Both the position numbers and the translations under genes were made by a program. Under the pieces are notes generated by a model. That model was not told the origin of the DNA, did no database searches, and was given only the letters and a program-made list of their open reading frames with translations. Positions 9,093 through 17,796 of a stretch of DNA of 64,000 bases are shown in pieces. How positions within the stretch are numbered: position 1 is the first letter of the stretch; the number at the start of each line of letters is the position of its first letter. The DNA is from Streptomyces sp. TRM70350 (GTDB taxonomy: Bacteria; Actinomycetota; Actinomycetes; Streptomycetales; Streptomycetaceae): contig NZ_JAHUXH010000003.1 in the NCBI RefSeq assembly GCF_019219825.1, forward strand, positions 372,001 through 436,000, in the 5' to 3' direction.

Positions 9093-9941
9093 ATGCTGCG
9101 CATCGCCGTCCCCAACAAGGGTTCCCTCTCCGGCCCTGCGGCGGACATGCTGCATGAGGCCGGCTACCAGCAGCGCCGCGAGTCCAAGGAACTGCGGATC
9201 GTCGACCCGGCGAACGACGTCGAGTTCTTCTACCTCCGCCCCCGGGACATCGCGATCTACGTCGCCTCCGGGCAGCTCGACATCGGTATCACCGGCCGTG
9301 ACCTGCTGATCGACTCCGGCGCCAACGCCGAGGAGATCCTGCCGCTCGGCTTCGCCCGCTCCACCTTCCGCTACGCCACCAAGCCCGGCGGCATCAGCGG
9401 CCTGGCGGACCTGAACGGCAAGACGGTCGCCACCTCCTACGAGGGCATCGTCGCCAAGCACCTCGCCGACAACGGCATCGACGCCTCCGTCGTCCACCTC
9501 GACGGCGCCGTCGAGACCGCCATCCAGCTCGGCGTCGCCGAGGTCATCGCGGACGTCGTCGAGACCGGCACCAGCTTGCGCAACGCGGGCCTGGAGGTCG
9601 TCGGCGAGCCGATCATGAAGTCCGAGGCCGTCGTCATCCGCCGGGTCGGTACGGACGGCGAGGAGCCCAAGGTGCAGCAGTTCCTGCGCCGGCTCCAGGG
9701 CGTGCTGGTGGCACGGACGTACGTGATGATGGACTACGACATCCGCGCCGAGCACCTGGAAGCGGCCGTCGCCATCACCCCCGGCCTGGAGGGCCCCACG
9801 GTCTCCCCGCTGCACAACGAGGGCTGGGTCGCCGTCCGCGCGATGGTGCCCGCCGATGGCGCCCAGCGGATCATGGACGACCTGTACGACATCGGCGCCC
9901 GGGCCATCCTGACCACCGCCATCCACGCCTGCCGCCTCTGA
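9093..9941 (+). CDS. hisG: ATP phosphoribosyltransferase (long form)
   Basis: A 282-residue enzyme that catalyses the first committed step of histidine synthesis from ATP and PRPP. It starts LRIAVPNKGSLSGPA and contains the HisG signature around DLNGKTVATSYEG and the PRPP loop region EVIADVVETGTSLRNAGL. The length and the C-terminal ~75 residues (VMMDYDIRAEHL... to ALLTTAIHACRL-like end) identify the long, hexameric, histidine-feedback-inhibited form. It follows hisE directly; an AAAGGAAG site precedes ATG 9093. Confidence 0.97.
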   Translation: MLRIAVPNKGSLSGPAADMLHEAGYQQRRESKELRIVDPANDVEFFYLRPRDIAIYVASGQLDIGITGRDLLIDSGANAEEILPLGFARSTFRYATKPGGISGLADLNGKTVATSYEGIVAKHLADNGIDASVVHLDGAVETAIQLGVAEVIADVVETGTSLRNAGLEVVGEPIMKSEAVVIRRVGTDGEEPKVQQFLRRLQGVLVARTYVMMDYDIRAEHLEAAVAITPGLEGPTVSPLHNEGWVAVRAMVPADGAQRIMDDLYDIGARAILTTAIHACRL

Positions 9942-9955
9942 GGGACACCGCACCG

Positions 9956-10399
9956 ATGTCGGACCTGCCTCCGCTGCCCGTCACCTTCCGGCCGGGCCGC
10001 ACCCGTGCCGTCCTGCTCTCCGCGGCCGCCACGCTCTTCGTCATCGTGTCGACGATCGCGCTGCTGCTGGACCGGCTCGGCCCCGGCGAGCGGATCAGCT
10101 TCGTCTTCACGGCGGCCCTGCTGTCGGCCGTCGCGCTGATGCTGGCCCGCCCGAAAGTCGTCGCCGACGAGTCCGGCGTCACCGTCGTGAACTTCGCCAG
10201 CACGCGCCGGCTGGAGTGGGCGCAGATCGTGCAGGTGCACCTGCGGGTCGGCGACCCGTGGGTGTTCCTGGACCTGAGCGACGGCACCAGCCTGGCCGCG
10301 ATCGGCATCCAGCCCGGTATCGCCAAGGCACAGGCCATCGCCGACGCGCGCACCCTGCGGGCGCTGGTCGAGGCCCGTTCCGGCGGACCACGGGACTGA
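9956..10399 (+). CDS. Small membrane protein with bacterial PH domain
   Basis: A 147-residue protein with two hydrophobic helices near residues 15-35 and 43-62. A soluble tail (~68-140) follows that reads like a bacterial pleckstrin-homology domain (VVADESGVTVVNFASTRRLEWAQIVQVHL ... WVFLDLSDG). Such tails are common in actinobacterial membrane proteins of unknown function. It starts 14 bases after hisG, so it is probably the last gene of the rib-his transcription unit. A perfect hairpin lies 50 bases after its stop. Confidence 0.85.
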   Translation: MSDLPPLPVTFRPGRTRAVLLSAAATLFVIVSTIALLLDRLGPGERISFVFTAALLSAVALMLARPKVVADESGVTVVNFASTRRLEWAQIVQVHLRVGDPWVFLDLSDGTSLAAIGIQPGIAKAQAIADARTLRALVEARSGGPRD

Positions 10400-10449
10400 C
10401 TCGGGGCCGTTCACCCTGCCGTATCGGCCGGTGTCTTGAATAATCTGTT

Positions 10450-10479
10450 GGCGGAGGCGTTGTCCGTGACGCCTCCGCC
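10450..10479 (+). terminator. Terminator after the rib-his cluster
   Basis: GGCGGAGGCGT (10450-10460) and ACGCCTCCGCC (10469-10479) are perfectly complementary over 11 bases with an 8-base loop. It sits between the PH-domain gene and the leader of the next operon. Confidence 0.75.
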
Positions 10480-10493
10480 CCTGTCGTGCCGGT

Positions 10494-10570
10494 CGGCGCA
10501 CAGGGGTTCCTGCTACCCGAGGAGTGACCCTCTCCGGCGATGGACGGATCGTCCTGTAGTACCTGCGCCG
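10494..10570 (+). promoter_or_regulatory. Foldable leader upstream of the CNNM/CorC operon
   Basis: CGGCGCA (10494-10500) pairs with TGCGCCG (10564-10570) and encloses three possible hairpins: CAGG/CCTG at 10501-10512, GAGG/CCTC at 10519-10532, and GGACG/CGTCC at 10542-10554. The multi-branched fold ends 34 bases before ATG 10605. It does not match an aptamer consensus I can recall. It could be a metal-responsive leader or a chance fold. Confidence 0.35.
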
Positions 10571-10604
10571 CCCCCTGCCGACAGTGCGCGGAGGCGGCGG
10601 CCTC

Positions 10605-11930
10605 ATGACCACCCCCCTGCTGCTTCTGGCGGCCGCTTTCCTGCTCATCCTCGCCAACGGCTTCTTCGTCGCGGCCGAGTTCGGCCTCGTGACGGTCGAC
10701 CGCCCGGACGCCGAGAAGGCCGCCGCCGAGGGCGACCGACGGGCCCGCCGGGTCGTCGAGTCGCTGAAGGAGCTGTCGTTCCAGCTCTCCGGCACCCAGC
10801 TCGGCATCACCATCACCTCCCTGGTCGTCGGCATGCTCGCCGAACCGGCCCTCGCCCAGCTGCTGGACGGCCCCCTCACCGCCGTCGGCATCCCCGACGG
10901 CGCGGTGTCCGGGGTGGCCGTGGCCCTCGGCATGCTGCTGGCCTCCGCCGTGCAGATGGTGGTCGGAGAACTCGTCCCCAAGAACTGGGCGGTCTCCCGC
11001 CCCCTGCAGGTCGCGCGCTTCGTCGCCGGTCCGCAGCATCTGTTCGCACGCGTGTTCAGGCCGGTGATCGCCGGTCTCAACGCCGTCGCCAACCGCCTGG
11101 TGCGCACGCTGGGCGTCGAGCCCACCGAGGAGCTGGCCTCCGCCCGCACCCCCGACGAACTCGTCTCCCTGGCCCGGCACTCCGCCCGCGCCGGTGCGCT
11201 GGAGCAGGACACCGCGGATCTGTTCGTCCGCACCCTGTCGCTCGGCGAGCTGACCGCGCAGCACGTCATGACCCCGCGCGTGAAGGTGAGCGCCCTGCAG
11301 TCCTCGGCGACCGCCGAGGACGTGGTCAACCTGACCCGGGCCACCGGCCTGTCCCGCTTCCCCGTCTACCGGGACCGGATCGACGAGATCGTCGGCATGG
11401 TCCACCTCAAGGACGCGCTCGCCGTCTCCGCGCCGGAGCGGCTGCGCACGCCCGTCGGCCGGATCGCCAAGCCGCCGCTGCTGGTCCCCGAGACGCTGCC
11501 GGTACGGCCGCTGCTCGCCCGGTTGCGCAGCGAGCAGCCGATCGCCGTCGTCGTCGACGAGTACGGCGGCACGGCCGGTGTCGTCACGCTGGAGGACATC
11601 GTCGAGGAGATCGTCGGCGAGGTCCGTGACGAGCACGACGGTCACGACCTGCCCGAACTGTCCTCCGCCCCGCCGGAGGACGGCCGCCCTGCCTGGGACG
11701 CCGACGGCAGCTGCCGGGTCGACACCCTGCGGCGCATGGGCCTCGACGTGCCCGAGGGCCCCTACGACACGGTCGCCGGCCTGGTCGCCGACCTGCTCGG
11801 CCGGATTCCGGCCGTCGGCGACCGCGCCGAACTACCGGGCTGGCGGCTGGCCGTGCGCCAGGTCGGGCACTACCGCGCCGAGCGGGTACGCATCGTGCGC
11901 ACCGCCCCCGTCATGGAGGCCGTGCGATGA
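10605..11930 (+). CDS. CNNM/CorC (HlyC-like) membrane protein with CBS pair
   Basis: A 441-residue member of the UPF0053/hemolysin-like family. An N-terminal CNNM transmembrane domain (residues ~1-190, with NGFFVAAEFGLVTVDR and the QLGITITSLVVGMLAEP signature) is followed by two CBS domains (~205-330; PVYRDRIDEIVGMVHLKD, VVVDEYGGTAGVVTLEDIVEEIVGE) and a CorC/HlyC C-terminal domain (~345-435). The family is linked to magnesium or cobalt transport. ATG 10605 is chosen over an in-frame GTG at 10584 because GGAGGCGG precedes it suitably. It overlaps the next, paralogous gene by ATGA, which suggests a heteromeric pair. Confidence 0.9.
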   Translation: MTTPLLLLAAAFLLILANGFFVAAEFGLVTVDRPDAEKAAAEGDRRARRVVESLKELSFQLSGTQLGITITSLVVGMLAEPALAQLLDGPLTAVGIPDGAVSGVAVALGMLLASAVQMVVGELVPKNWAVSRPLQVARFVAGPQHLFARVFRPVIAGLNAVANRLVRTLGVEPTEELASARTPDELVSLARHSARAGALEQDTADLFVRTLSLGELTAQHVMTPRVKVSALQSSATAEDVVNLTRATGLSRFPVYRDRIDEIVGMVHLKDALAVSAPERLRTPVGRIAKPPLLVPETLPVRPLLARLRSEQPIAVVVDEYGGTAGVVTLEDIVEEIVGEVRDEHDGHDLPELSSAPPEDGRPAWDADGSCRVDTLRRMGLDVPEGPYDTVAGLVADLLGRIPAVGDRAELPGWRLAVRQVGHYRAERVRIVRTAPVMEAVR

Positions 11931-13006
11931 GCGTGCTCCAACTCCTGTTCGCGGCGCTGCTCGTGCTCGCCAACGGCTTCTTCGTCGGCGCCGAGTTCGC
12001 GCTCGTCTCGGTCCGCCGCAGCCAGATCGAACCGCTCGGCACGACCCGCGCCCGCCAGGTGCTGTACGGCCTGGAGCGGCTGCCGCAGATGATGGCGGCG
12101 GCCCAGTTCGGCATCACGATCTGCTCACTGACCCTGGGCGCGGTCGCCGAGCCCACGGTGGCGCATCTGCTGGAGCCGTTCTTCGCGTGGATCCACCTGC
12201 CGCACGGGTTGGTCCACCCGCTCGGCTATGTCATAGCCCTGGCCACGGTCGTCTTCTTCCACCTCGTCATCGGCGAGATGGTGCCGAAGAACCTGGCGAT
12301 GGCGGCGCCGGAGAAGGCAGCGCTGTGGCTGAGCCCCGGCCTGGTCGCCTTCGCCCGTCTCTGCCGGCCGATCACGGTCACCCTCGGCGCCTGCGCCGCG
12401 GGCGTGCTGCGGCTGTTCCGGGTCGAGCCCAAGGACGAGGTCGAGGCCGTGTTCACCAGCGAGCAGCTCAACCGGCTCGTGGAGGACGCGGGCCAAGCCG
12501 GCCTGCTCGACCCGGAGGAGGCCGAACGCCTGGAGGACGCGCTGGAGCTGGGCTCCCGCCCGGTCACCGACGTGCTCCTCCGGCGCGAGTCGCTGATCAC
12601 GGTCAGCCCCTCGGTGACGCCCGGCCGGATCATCGAGCTGGCCGCCCGCACCGGGTACTCCCGCTTTCCGGTGGCCGCGGAGAACGGGGCCTTCATGGGC
12701 TATCTGCACGTGAAGGACGTACTCGACCTGCAGGAGTCGGAACGGGCCGTTCCGCAGCATCTGTGGCGGCCCATGACCACCCTCAGGTCCGAGCTGCCCC
12801 TCGACGACGCGCTCACCGTCATGCGCCGCGCCGCAACCCACCTGGCGCAGGTGGCGGACGGCTCCGGGCGGGTGCTGGGGCTGGTCGCGCTGGAGGACGT
12901 ACTGGAGCTGCTGGTCGGCGAGGTACGGGATCCGGCACACCGGAAGCCGCCGCCCGCACCCGCGGTGTCCGAGCCCCGCTCGGGCGTGGAGGTACTCGCG
13001 GGCTGA
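11927..13006 (+). CDS. CNNM-domain membrane protein, shorter paralogue
   Basis: A 359-residue paralogue of the preceding protein, translationally coupled to it by an ATGA overlap. The CNNM membrane domain (~1-185; NGFFVGAEFALVSVRRSQ, QFGITICSLTLGAVAEP, GEMVPKNLAM) and CBS pair (~205-330) are present. The C-terminal CorC/HlyC domain is missing and replaced by a short Pro-rich tail. Tandem long and short CNNM genes are common in actinobacteria. The gene converges with the AAA ATPase gene over a strong hairpin. Confidence 0.9.
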   Translation: MSVLQLLFAALLVLANGFFVGAEFALVSVRRSQIEPLGTTRARQVLYGLERLPQMMAAAQFGITICSLTLGAVAEPTVAHLLEPFFAWIHLPHGLVHPLGYVIALATVVFFHLVIGEMVPKNLAMAAPEKAALWLSPGLVAFARLCRPITVTLGACAAGVLRLFRVEPKDEVEAVFTSEQLNRLVEDAGQAGLLDPEEAERLEDALELGSRPVTDVLLRRESLITVSPSVTPGRIIELAARTGYSRFPVAAENGAFMGYLHVKDVLDLQESERAVPQHLWRPMTTLRSELPLDDALTVMRRAATHLAQVADGSGRVLGLVALEDVLELLVGEVRDPAHRKPPPAPAVSEPRSGVEVLAG

Positions 13007-13011
13007 CAGCC

Positions 13012-13056
13012 GGGGCCGCGGGATCCGTCACATGGCCGACGGATCCTGCGGGCCCC
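13012..13056. terminator. Long bidirectional hairpin overlapping the AAA gene stop
   Basis: An 18/19-base near-perfect inverted repeat: 13012-13029 against 13038-13056, with one bulge and one mismatch and an 8-base loop. It includes the stop codon and last codons of the minus-strand AAA gene and starts six bases after the CNNM stop, so it can terminate both convergent genes. Confidence 0.75.
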
Positions 13057-14890
13057 GCCCCGACAGCACCTCGCCGTACGCCTGCATCAGATCCGGCAGC
13101 CGCAGCGTCGACAGGTCCTCCCGCGACAGCGGCCCCGGGTAGGCCGACAGCCGCAGATCCCGGTACGCGCAGCTCTTCTCGTACAGCGTCCGCAGGAACC
13201 GCCCGTTGCCCAGCTCGTCGATCCACCCCTGGTCGACCACATGCCCCGCGATCGACCGCAGCTCCTCCAGCGACTCCTCGTCCCACACGTCGCCGTTCTC
13301 GGCGGCCAGCACCTCGCCGATCGCGGTGAGTTCGAGAGGCCGGTACGAGGGGAAGTCCACGCGGGTGGTGAAGCGGGAGGACAGCCCGGGGTTGGCGGCG
13401 AGCAGGCGGTCCATGCCCTCCGGGTAGCCGGCCAGGATCACCACCAGATGGTCCCGGTTGTCCTCGGCCCGCTTCAGCAGCACCTGCAGCGCCTCGTCGC
13501 CGTACGCGTCGCCCTTGCCGTAGCCCGAGTTGGACAGCGAGTACGCCTCGTCGACGAACAGTACGCCGCCGAGCGCGGAGTCGATCAGCTCGTTGGCCTT
13601 CACCGCGGTCTGCCCGAGGTACTCGCCGACCAGGTCCGCCCGCTGGGCCTCCACCAGGTGGTCGCCGCCGAGCAGCCCGAGGGCGTAGAAGACCCGGCCC
13701 AGGATGCGGGCGACCGTGGTCTTCCCGGTGCCGGACGGGCCGGAGAAGACGAAGTGCCGCTTGGGCGGCTGCACCGGCAGGCCCTGACCGGCCCGCAGCC
13801 GGGCCATGTTCAACTGTGCCGACAGGGCCTTGACCTGGCGTTTCACCGGCTCCAGACCCACCATGCGCTCAAGCTCGGCGAGCGCGTCCTCAAGTAACGC
13901 GGGGTCGGTCGGACCGGCGGGCAGCGGCTGGGAGGGGACCACGGTCTTCTCCCGGACCGCCGGATCGGTGACCGACGGCGGCGGACCGGTGGGCGGTGCC
14001 GGGTCGGAGAGTCTGAGGTCACGGCCCTCGGTGCCGAACAGCGGGTCGAGCACGTCGGGGCCGTCGACGCTGTCCTGCCCGCCGCCGGCGAGCGCGATCG
14101 AGGCGAGGTCGGCGGAGTCGTCGTAGCCGTCGCCCTCGGCGATCGCCGCGAGCCGGGCGGAGGTGTCCATGAAGGCGGGGTCGACGCGGTGCACCGCCCG
14201 GTACAGGGGGAGCGCGGCGGCGGAGCGGCCGGTGCCCTCATGGGCGCGGGCGAGCCAGTAGCGCAGCTCCTTGCGCTGCGGCTGTTCGCTGCGGCAGCGC
14301 ATCAGGGCCGCCGACAGCAGCGGCTCGGCCTGCCCGTACATCTCCAGCCGGACCCGGGCCATACCACCGAAGAGACCGGCCTCGATACCGAGCAAGGGGT
14401 CGTCGACCAGCGGGTCGGTGTGCCGTACCAGCTGCTCCCAGTCCTTGACCAGATAGGCGCGGCAGGCGTGCAGGAAGCGCACCTGCAGGTCGGTGTCGAT
14501 GGGCGGCAGGCCCGCGAGGGCGCGATCCAGCTCGGGGACATGGCGGCCGTCCAGCCAGTGCGAGGCGTGCGCGAGCAGCAAATCGCGCGGGCTCTCCAGC
14601 ACGGGCTGCACCCACCAGCCCAGCCAGTACCAGGAGTTGAGCGTGCGCCGGTGTCGGGCGCGCTGCTCACCGAAGCGGTCGCGGTGCCGGAACATCCTCA
14701 GCAGCGCGGTCGTCGTGTCCACCCGCAGCGCGTGCAGCCCGAGCCAGCCGTCGGCCATCCCGGGGTCCAGCCGCACCGCGGTCCGGAACTCCTCCTCCGC
14801 CTGCGGATACGCACCCATGGTGTAGGCGTCCACGCCGCGCAGCCAGGCCAGGTCGGCCGGGGCCTCGGGGCCCTGCGTGCCGAAGTCCAT
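13028..14890 (-). CDS. CbxX/CfxQ-type AAA ATPase with N-terminal TPR-like region (EccA-like)
   Basis: A 620-residue protein. Residues ~1-290 are helical, TPR-like (AYPQAEEEFRTAVRLDPGMADGWL), then a Pro/Asp-rich linker, then one CbxX/CfxQ AAA+ domain (~335-615). The domain has Walker A SGPSGTGKTT (Lys390), Walker B GGVLFVDEAYSL and a sensor/arginine region SSRFTTRVDFPSY. The architecture resembles EccA of type VII secretion, but no ESX genes are nearby, so the role is open. ATG 14890 follows GGGGGGAC; TTG and GTG codons just upstream are alternatives. Codon 332 (13895-13897) is TTA, the rare leucine codon read by the bldA tRNA, which implies developmental control of translation. Confidence 0.88.
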   Translation of the reverse strand: MDFGTQGPEAPADLAWLRGVDAYTMGAYPQAEEEFRTAVRLDPGMADGWLGLHALRVDTTTALLRMFRHRDRFGEQRARHRRTLNSWYWLGWWVQPVLESPRDLLLAHASHWLDGRHVPELDRALAGLPPIDTDLQVRFLHACRAYLVKDWEQLVRHTDPLVDDPLLGIEAGLFGGMARVRLEMYGQAEPLLSAALMRCRSEQPQRKELRYWLARAHEGTGRSAAALPLYRAVHRVDPAFMDTSARLAAIAEGDGYDDSADLASIALAGGGQDSVDGPDVLDPLFGTEGRDLRLSDPAPPTGPPPSVTDPAVREKTVVPSQPLPAGPTDPALLEDALAELERMVGLEPVKRQVKALSAQLNMARLRAGQGLPVQPPKRHFVFSGPSGTGKTTVARILGRVFYALGLLGGDHLVEAQRADLVGEYLGQTAVKANELIDSALGGVLFVDEAYSLSNSGYGKGDAYGDEALQVLLKRAEDNRDHLVVILAGYPEGMDRLLAANPGLSSRFTTRVDFPSYRPLELTAIGEVLAAENGDVWDEESLEELRSIAGHVVDQGWIDELGNGRFLRTLYEKSCAYRDLRLSAYPGPLSREDLSTLRLPDLMQAYGEVLSGRGPQDPSAM

Positions 14891-15356
14891 CACGTCCCCC
14901 CACAAACCGTGCCCCCGCTGGTTCGCCGCCGGGCCGTCCCCGTCGGCCGACTGTGGTCGAACCGCTGTGCCGCGGACCGGAGTTGCCGGCGGTGCGCGGA
15001 GCAGCCGTCCACAGGTCGCACCGAGGGCATCGTACCCGCGGGTCGGTGCCCGCCGTAGGGTGCGACAGGGGAGCGTTTGGCGAGGTGGGAGCAGATGGGG
15101 CGCAGCGCGCGTGGTGACCGAGGGTGAGCGGAACGTGCCTCGGGGCGCCCGGCGGAGGTGAAGAGGACAGAACGAAGCCCCCGATCACGGGGGAACAACC
15201 GGGGGCTTCGCGTCTGTGGGCGACCTCGATGGGCCGCACATTGAGAACGTAAGTCCTGTACGGCCCCCCGGTCAAGCCGAGTTGAAGCAGTCGGCCAAGT
15301 TCAGCCGCAAGGGTCTTCACAGGTTCAGCACATTGCGGACGACCCGTCACCGTGTG
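14891..15356. other. 466-base intergenic region
   Basis: This lies between the start of the AAA gene and the end of the kinase gene, both on the minus strand. It holds the kinase terminator (15173-15210) and presumably the AAA promoter. I see no convincing open reading frame on either strand and no recognised RNA. Confidence 0.6.
15173..15210 (-). terminator. Terminator with two alternative stems
   Basis: CGAAGCCCCCG (15173-15183) pairs perfectly with CGGGGGCTTCG (15200-15210). On the minus strand the stem is followed by TTCTGTCCTCTT. The same C-run can instead pair with CGGGGG at 15188-15193 around an ATCA loop, so two exclusive hairpins share one arm. It is most simply the terminator of the kinase gene. 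Confidence 0.7.
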
Positions 15357-15980
15357 TCACATTCTGGTCCGACCAGGTGAACCCGCTGGTCCCGGCAGCA
15401 CCTCATACCCCACTGGCAACGGATGTACCAACAGGTCGGCGAAGGGACGGGAGGGGTCCTCGGCGAAATGCCGCCGCTCCGCCGGGACCCATCCGGCCCA
15501 GAACTCCCGCTGTTCCTCCCCGTCCCGCAACTGCCCCCGCGCCCAGGCGTCCTCGTGCGGCAGCTCCAGCCACAGCAGGTGCGCCAGATGGGGGCGCAGG
15601 GCGCGTCGGCCGGCGCCCACGCCCTCGACGAGGATCACCGGCGCGGGCGGCAGCGGGCGGGGCGGGCCGAAGTGGCGCGCCCGCCAGTCGTAGGGGGCGT
15701 AGTGGGCGGTCTCGCCCCGGCCGAGGGGCTCGATCACCTGGCTGAGCAGCCGGCCGGTCCAGGCGAACAGCTCGTCGTGGCTGGCGATGTCGTCGAGGTG
15801 CAGCACCGGCGTGGCACCCAGCGCGTTCGCCAACTGCCCGGCGAAGGTGGTCTTTCCGGAGCCCGCGTGCCCGTCGACGCCGATCAGGCGGACCGGCCCG
15901 CAGGACGGGGGCAGGCCGCGCAGCAGGCGGGCGAGCGCGGGCAGCGCGGTGGCCGGGGCGAGGCGGTACGAGTGCGACAC
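15357..15980 (-). CDS. Uridine kinase-like P-loop NTPase
   Basis: A 207-residue cytoplasmic protein with a P-loop IGVDGHAGSGKTTFAGQLA (residues ~34-52), an HLDDIASHDE segment where nucleoside kinases carry the catalytic Asp, and VILVEGVGAGRRAL, the family's LxxEG motif. It resembles the uridine kinase / phosphoribulokinase superfamily. The true acceptor (nucleoside, pantothenate or another small molecule) cannot be read from sequence. The GTG start at 15980 follows GATGGGGG. It diverges from the secreted C39-like gene 158 bases away. Confidence 0.8.
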   Translation of the reverse strand: MSHSYRLAPATALPALARLLRGLPPSCGPVRLIGVDGHAGSGKTTFAGQLANALGATPVLHLDDIASHDELFAWTGRLLSQVIEPLGRGETAHYAPYDWRARHFGPPRPLPPAPVILVEGVGAGRRALRPHLAHLLWLELPHEDAWARGQLRDGEEQREFWAGWVPAERRHFAEDPSRPFADLLVHPLPVGYEVLPGPAGSPGRTRM

Positions 15981-16138
15981 GCCCCCATCATCTCCCAGCT
16001 CATGCCAGTGGTCCGGCCAATATTGGCGGGCGCGGCATGCCCCGAAGTGCTGGCAGTGGCGGCCTTGTGCGGCCATAGTTGGCGCACACATCCGTGCACT
16101 GGACCTGCCCCGACTCGGACCCTGGGAGTCATCCGCCC

Positions 16139-17515
16139 ATGCGCAGAGCCGAACAGCCGTCCCGCAGAGCCCTCCTGGCCGCCGCGGTCGCCGCCGCCGT
16201 CGCGGGCGGCGCGGGCCCGGCGGTGGCCGCCCCGTCCGCCCGTGCCGAGGACCCGGTGCCGGCCGACCCCGCCAAGGCGCCGGCCCGCCCGGTCGACAAC
16301 CGCTTCTGGACGACGTACCCCGACTGGCTGGGTGGCACCGCCCAGGGCACCCGTGCCGTCCCCGGTACCCGCCCCGGCGTGGTGATCGCCACCCCGGCCG
16401 ACACCACCGCCTACCCCGACCCGCACACCGGTAGGTCCTCCCGCTGGGAGTACGCCACCTGGACCTCCCCGGTCCACAGGCTCGCCGTCCCCGCCACGGA
16501 GGTGATCGCCTCCTGGAACGCGCACACCCCGGCCGGCACCTGGATCCAGGTCGACCTGCGCGGCACCTACTCCGACGGCACGGACACACCCTGGTACGTC
16601 ATGGGCCGCTGGGCGGCCGGCGACCAGGACATCAAGCGCACGTCGGTCGATGACCAGACCGACGGCAAGAGCACGATCTGGACGGACACCTTCGCCGTCG
16701 ACGACCCGGCGTCGGGCCTGCGCCTCACCTCCTACCGCCTGCGTCTGACCCTGTACCGCAAGCCCGGCACCCGGCTCACCCCCACGGTCTGGCGGCTCGG
16801 CGCGATGGGCTCCGACGTCCCGGACCGCTTCACTGTCCCCGCCTCCACGCCCCGCCTCGCCAGAGAACTGATCGTGCCGAGGTACTCACAGGAAATCCAC
16901 AAGGGGCGGTACCCCGAGTACGACAACGGCGGCGAGGCCTGGTGCAGCCCCACCTCCTCGCAGATGATCATCGAGTACTGGGGCGGCCGGCTCACCGAGG
17001 AGCAGCTCGCCTGGGTCGATCCGAGCTACGCCGACCCGCAGGTGTGCCACGCGGCCCGGTACACGTACGACTACCAGTACGCGGGCTGTGGCAACTGGCC
17101 CTTCAACGCCGCCTACGCGGCCACCTTCCAGGGCCTGCAGGGCGTGGTCACCCGGCTCGGCTCGCTCACCGACCTGGAGACGCTGATCGCGGCCGGTATT
17201 CCGGCCATCACGTCCCAGTCCTTCCTGGAGAAGGAGCTGACGGGCGCGGGCTACGGCACGGCGGGCCATCTGATGACCGTGATCGGTTTCACCGCCGACG
17301 GCGACGTGATCGCCAACGACCCGGCGTCGCCGAGCAACGAGGCGGTGCGGCGGGTCTACAGGCGGCGCGAGTGGGAGAACATCTGGCTGAGGACCAAGCG
17401 GTACAACGCCTCCGGCAAGGTCGTCTCCGGCACCGGCGGCGTCTGCTACCTGTACTTCCCGGCGCGTCCGACGGCCCGCCAGCGGCTGGCGCTCGCGGCG
17501 GTGGGCGTACTGTGA
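16139..17515 (+). CDS. Tat-exported C39-like papain-fold protein
   Basis: A 458-residue protein. It starts with a twin-arginine signal, SRRALLAAAVAAAVAGG, and an Ala-rich cleavage region. Residues ~60-240 form a beta-rich domain. Residues ~240-440 match peptidase C39-like proteins: GGEAWCSPTSSQM carries the candidate nucleophile Cys269, AGHLMTVIGF the His and IANDPASPS the Asp. The triad is complete, so secreted cysteine protease or amidase activity is plausible, but the substrate is unknown. ATG 16139 follows GGGAG; an upstream in-frame start would disrupt the signal peptide. Confidence 0.85.
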   Translation: MRRAEQPSRRALLAAAVAAAVAGGAGPAVAAPSARAEDPVPADPAKAPARPVDNRFWTTYPDWLGGTAQGTRAVPGTRPGVVIATPADTTAYPDPHTGRSSRWEYATWTSPVHRLAVPATEVIASWNAHTPAGTWIQVDLRGTYSDGTDTPWYVMGRWAAGDQDIKRTSVDDQTDGKSTIWTDTFAVDDPASGLRLTSYRLRLTLYRKPGTRLTPTVWRLGAMGSDVPDRFTVPASTPRLARELIVPRYSQEIHKGRYPEYDNGGEAWCSPTSSQMIIEYWGGRLTEEQLAWVDPSYADPQVCHAARYTYDYQYAGCGNWPFNAAYAATFQGLQGVVTRLGSLTDLETLIAAGIPAITSQSFLEKELTGAGYGTAGHLMTVIGFTADGDVIANDPASPSNEAVRRVYRRREWENIWLRTKRYNASGKVVSGTGGVCYLYFPARPTARQRLALAAVGVL

Positions 17516-17609
17516 CCAACGTCTCCGCCATAAAAGCCGCCGGCGGTGGCAAGGTGGACAGATCGGTGGGGGGGAGTCCACTGCACGTACGACACACCAG
17601 CGAGAAGCC

Positions 17610-17750
17610 ATGACCGCACAGTCAGCCATCGCCGCCCGCGTCCGCACCGGCGGCCCCCGGGACGACGGCCCGAAGATCGTCGAACACATCATGGGCTGGA
17701 CCCTCGTCGTGGTGCTGGCGATGCTGGTGACGCAGCTGGGACTGCTGTGA
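17610..17750 (+). CDS. SCO1431-family tiny membrane protein
   Basis: A 46-residue protein, MTAQSAIAARVRTGGPRD... followed by one transmembrane helix (HIMGWTLVVVLAMLVTQLGLL) reaching the C-terminus. The sequence type, size and position after a C39-like secreted protein match what I recall of the Streptomyces SCO1431 family. The start has a GAGAAG site six bases upstream. Function is unknown; it would be a single-pass inner membrane peptide. Confidence 0.8.
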   Translation: MTAQSAIAARVRTGGPRDDGPKIVEHIMGWTLVVVLAMLVTQLGLL

Positions 17751-17796
17751 CCTGACGGGCGCGCCGACCTGCCATACTGCGGATGTCCGCCGCCCG

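Noticed and set aside
10494..10570. tRNA gene
   Set aside because: The 7-base closing stem resembles an acceptor stem, but there is no T-arm consensus, no anticodon loop of correct size and no CCA-like end.
13028..14890. Type VII secretion locus
   Set aside because: The AAA protein is EccA-like in architecture, but no EccB-E, EsxA/B or MycP genes are nearby.
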